Below, in pieces: positions 5,145 through 6,350 of a DNA stretch of 6,350 nucleotides. The stretch is taken from assembly GCA_947624455.1 (NCBI GenBank), contig CANQKL010000096.1, positions 1-6,350 of the forward strand, written 5' to 3'. This DNA is from an uncultured Clostridia bacterium (GTDB taxonomy: Bacteria > Bacillota > Clostridia > UMGS1883). The stretch's first letter is position 1. Each line of letters starts with the position of its first letter. The notes beneath the pieces were generated by a model that saw only the letters and a list, made by a program, of their open reading frames with translations, searched no databases and had not been told where the DNA came from. The position numbers and the translations under genes are program-made.

Positions 5145-6350
5145 TTAAAGCTCGGGAGTAAAGTCCTGCTCGGCGGCGGCGAAGTCGTCGTCAAAGGACT
5201 CAAAGAAGTCCCGGACATACTCTATTTCCACGGTTTCCAGGGTGAGTACCACGTCAGCGGCCTGCGTGTAGGAATCCCCAAGGGTAATGGAACCATCGCC
5301 AAGGGTAATGCTCTGGTATACCGTACCGATGTCGCCAGTCGCGGATTCACTTCCAACGTAAATGCCGTCGCTGCCTTCCTTGTAAAGGAAGCCTATACCA
5401 AGTTTCTTAAAGGGTTCCAAAATTGAAACGGTATTTCCATTTTTCTCCATGATCTTCTGCCTGGTATCGTCCAAATCCTCATCAGAAGTCAGGCTCATGA
5501 GTCCGCCCTTACCGATTACCTCGTTAACCTTGTCGAGACGGCTCGACTCAAGCTTATCTTTGTCAACTTCATCATAGACTCCGCTTGCCAAATCCTCAAT
5601 TACTTCCTCATATAGGGTAGTGGCGGTGTTTTTATCAGCCGGAATAGACGTGAAAGCGTCATTAACTACTCTCGTACTCGCGGAAATGCCGTATACAACG
5701 TTAGAATTAGACGGAAGGACTCCCACCGTGGCAATTCCGTTATCATCGACCTCAACTTCTTCTTCCGGCATGGCTACAACAAAACCATTATTATCATACT
5801 GACTTATGCCGACATAATAATGAATTGCATTACCTGTAATGTTTGAATTTTTCACATCGCTGAAATCGACCTTGTACTCTACATAGAGGTCATTGGCATT
5901 TTCTCCCGCGTCTGAAGCGACCACTCCAAGGACAGGTTCTTTTACTGTGATAAGCTCGTCATCCTCCGCCGGTTTAGCGGCCGCAAGTTCCGCCACCTCA
6001 TCGGTATGCAACGCCACGTTGTAGATTCTGAAATCATCTATGTACCCTGTAAAGCACCCAGGAATTCCTCCATCATAGCCGGATACGCCGATATAATTTT
6101 CTTCACCCTTCATGCAGTCTATTGCCGGTTTGCTCAAATTGAACGTATTTTCACTAATGTAATTACCGTCAAGATATATTGCCGCGTGGTTTTCCTTTAC
6201 GACAATGGCAATATGGTGCCAGGCGCTAATATCTACAAAACTTCCGTAATTATAACCATAAAAATCATTGCCACCGCCAGCACGTACTTCAAATGTCTGA
6301 TGGCCACTAGCGTCGGGGTTATAGAATACACGAGTGTTTTGATCTGCTCC
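5145..6350 (-). CDS. C-terminal part of a large LamG/concanavalin-A-like domain protein, N-terminus outside window
   Basis: The frame is open from the window edge at 6350 to TAA at 5147-5145, with 401 residues visible. In-frame start-like codons inside (such as TTG at 6137) fall in the middle of a domain and are not starts. Residues about 1-122 are the end of a LamG/concanavalin A-like jelly-roll (Laminin_G_3 type): WHHIAIVVKENHAAIYLDG, then GYIDDFRIYNVALHTDEV, the typical last strands. Such domains bind glycans or mediate adhesion in secreted proteins. Residues about 135-235 are beta-rich and fibronectin- or Ig-like in texture. Residues about 245-305 are acidic and helical. The last 95 residues are beta-rich with an acidic tail, and I recognise no family. 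No LPXTG, dockerin or membrane anchor is seen at the C-terminus. Export is inferred from the LamG type only, as any signal peptide lies outside the window. Probably cotranscribed with the 59-residue gene. Confidence 0.8.
   Translation of the reverse strand, partial: GADQNTRVFYNPDASGHQTFEVRAGGGNDFYGYNYGSFVDISAWHHIAIVVKENHAAIYLDGNYISENTFNLSKPAIDCMKGEENYIGVSGYDGGIPGCFTGYIDDFRIYNVALHTDEVAELAAAKPAEDDELITVKEPVLGVVASDAGENANDLYVEYKVDFSDVKNSNITGNAIHYYVGISQYDNNGFVVAMPEEEVEVDDNGIATVGVLPSNSNVVYGISASTRVVNDAFTSIPADKNTATTLYEEVIEDLASGVYDEVDKDKLESSRLDKVNEVIGKGGLMSLTSDEDLDDTRQKIMEKNGNTVSILEPFKKLGIGFLYKEGSDGIYVGSESATGDIGTVYQSITLGDGSITLGDSYTQAADVVLTLETVEIEYVRDFFESFDDDFAAAEQDFTPEL
5274..5310 (-). repeat. Short tandem in-frame duplication in the LamG protein gene
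   Basis: Two 16-base copies (5274-5289 and 5295-5310, one mismatch) offset by 21 bases encode SITLGDG then SITLGDS, a seven-residue repeat near residues 348-360 of the visible protein. It is a small local duplication inside a beta-rich segment that keeps the frame. Confidence 0.6.

Noticed and set aside
5145..6137. Treating TTG at 6137 as the start of the LamG gene
   Set aside because: The frame is open to the window edge, and the residues upstream of 6137 are a continuous part of the LamG domain (WHHIAIVV, IYLDG). The gene therefore starts outside the window.

Overview
The window looks like a polysaccharide-use locus from a Gram-positive bacterium of the Firmicutes, most likely a gut- or biomass-associated Clostridia or a Paenibacillus-like relative. 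The reasons are purine-rich Shine-Dalgarno sites before most genes, a consensus sigma-A type promoter, paired AraC-type regulators beside carbohydrate-active enzymes, and a secreted enzyme ending in a copper-amine-oxidase-N-terminal-like module, which is common in those groups. No rRNA, tRNA, transposase, integrase or CRISPR array is visible, and the exact taxon cannot be read from the sequence. All six convincing genes lie on the minus strand, so transcription runs from high to low coordinates.

Right end (6350 to 4947): the C-terminal 401 residues of a large protein carrying a LamG/concanavalin-A-like domain, cut by the window edge. A 59-residue protein with its own strong ribosome binding site follows 18 bases downstream. 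Both are AT-richer than the rest and may form one transcription unit.

Intergenic region (4946 to 4716): an unusually structured spacer. It holds a 7-bp palindrome, a 12-bp perfect GC-rich hairpin, AT-rich palindromes with a repeated AATTATACC motif, and then a perfect TTGACA-N17-TATAAT promoter. That promoter places the start of the first regulator at 4715, not at the upstream GTG at 4772, because the -10 box lies inside the longer reading frame.

Middle (4715 to 3095): two overlapping AraC-family genes. The first has a cupin-like sensor and a complete double helix-turn-helix. The second has a recognisable C-terminal half of that domain but a shortened, degenerate first helix-turn-helix.

Left (3051 to 1): a separate promoter with nearby inverted repeats drives a 671-residue secreted enzyme (signal peptide, alginate-lyase-like alpha-helical domain, ricin-type beta-trefoil, copper-amine-oxidase-N-like tail). 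A leaderless GH28-like beta-helix enzyme starts 24 bases after it and runs off the window. The simplest model is that the AraC pair senses a uronic-acid-containing sugar and turns on an extracellular lyase plus an intracellular hydrolase that trims imported fragments. The true substrate is not determined by the sequence.
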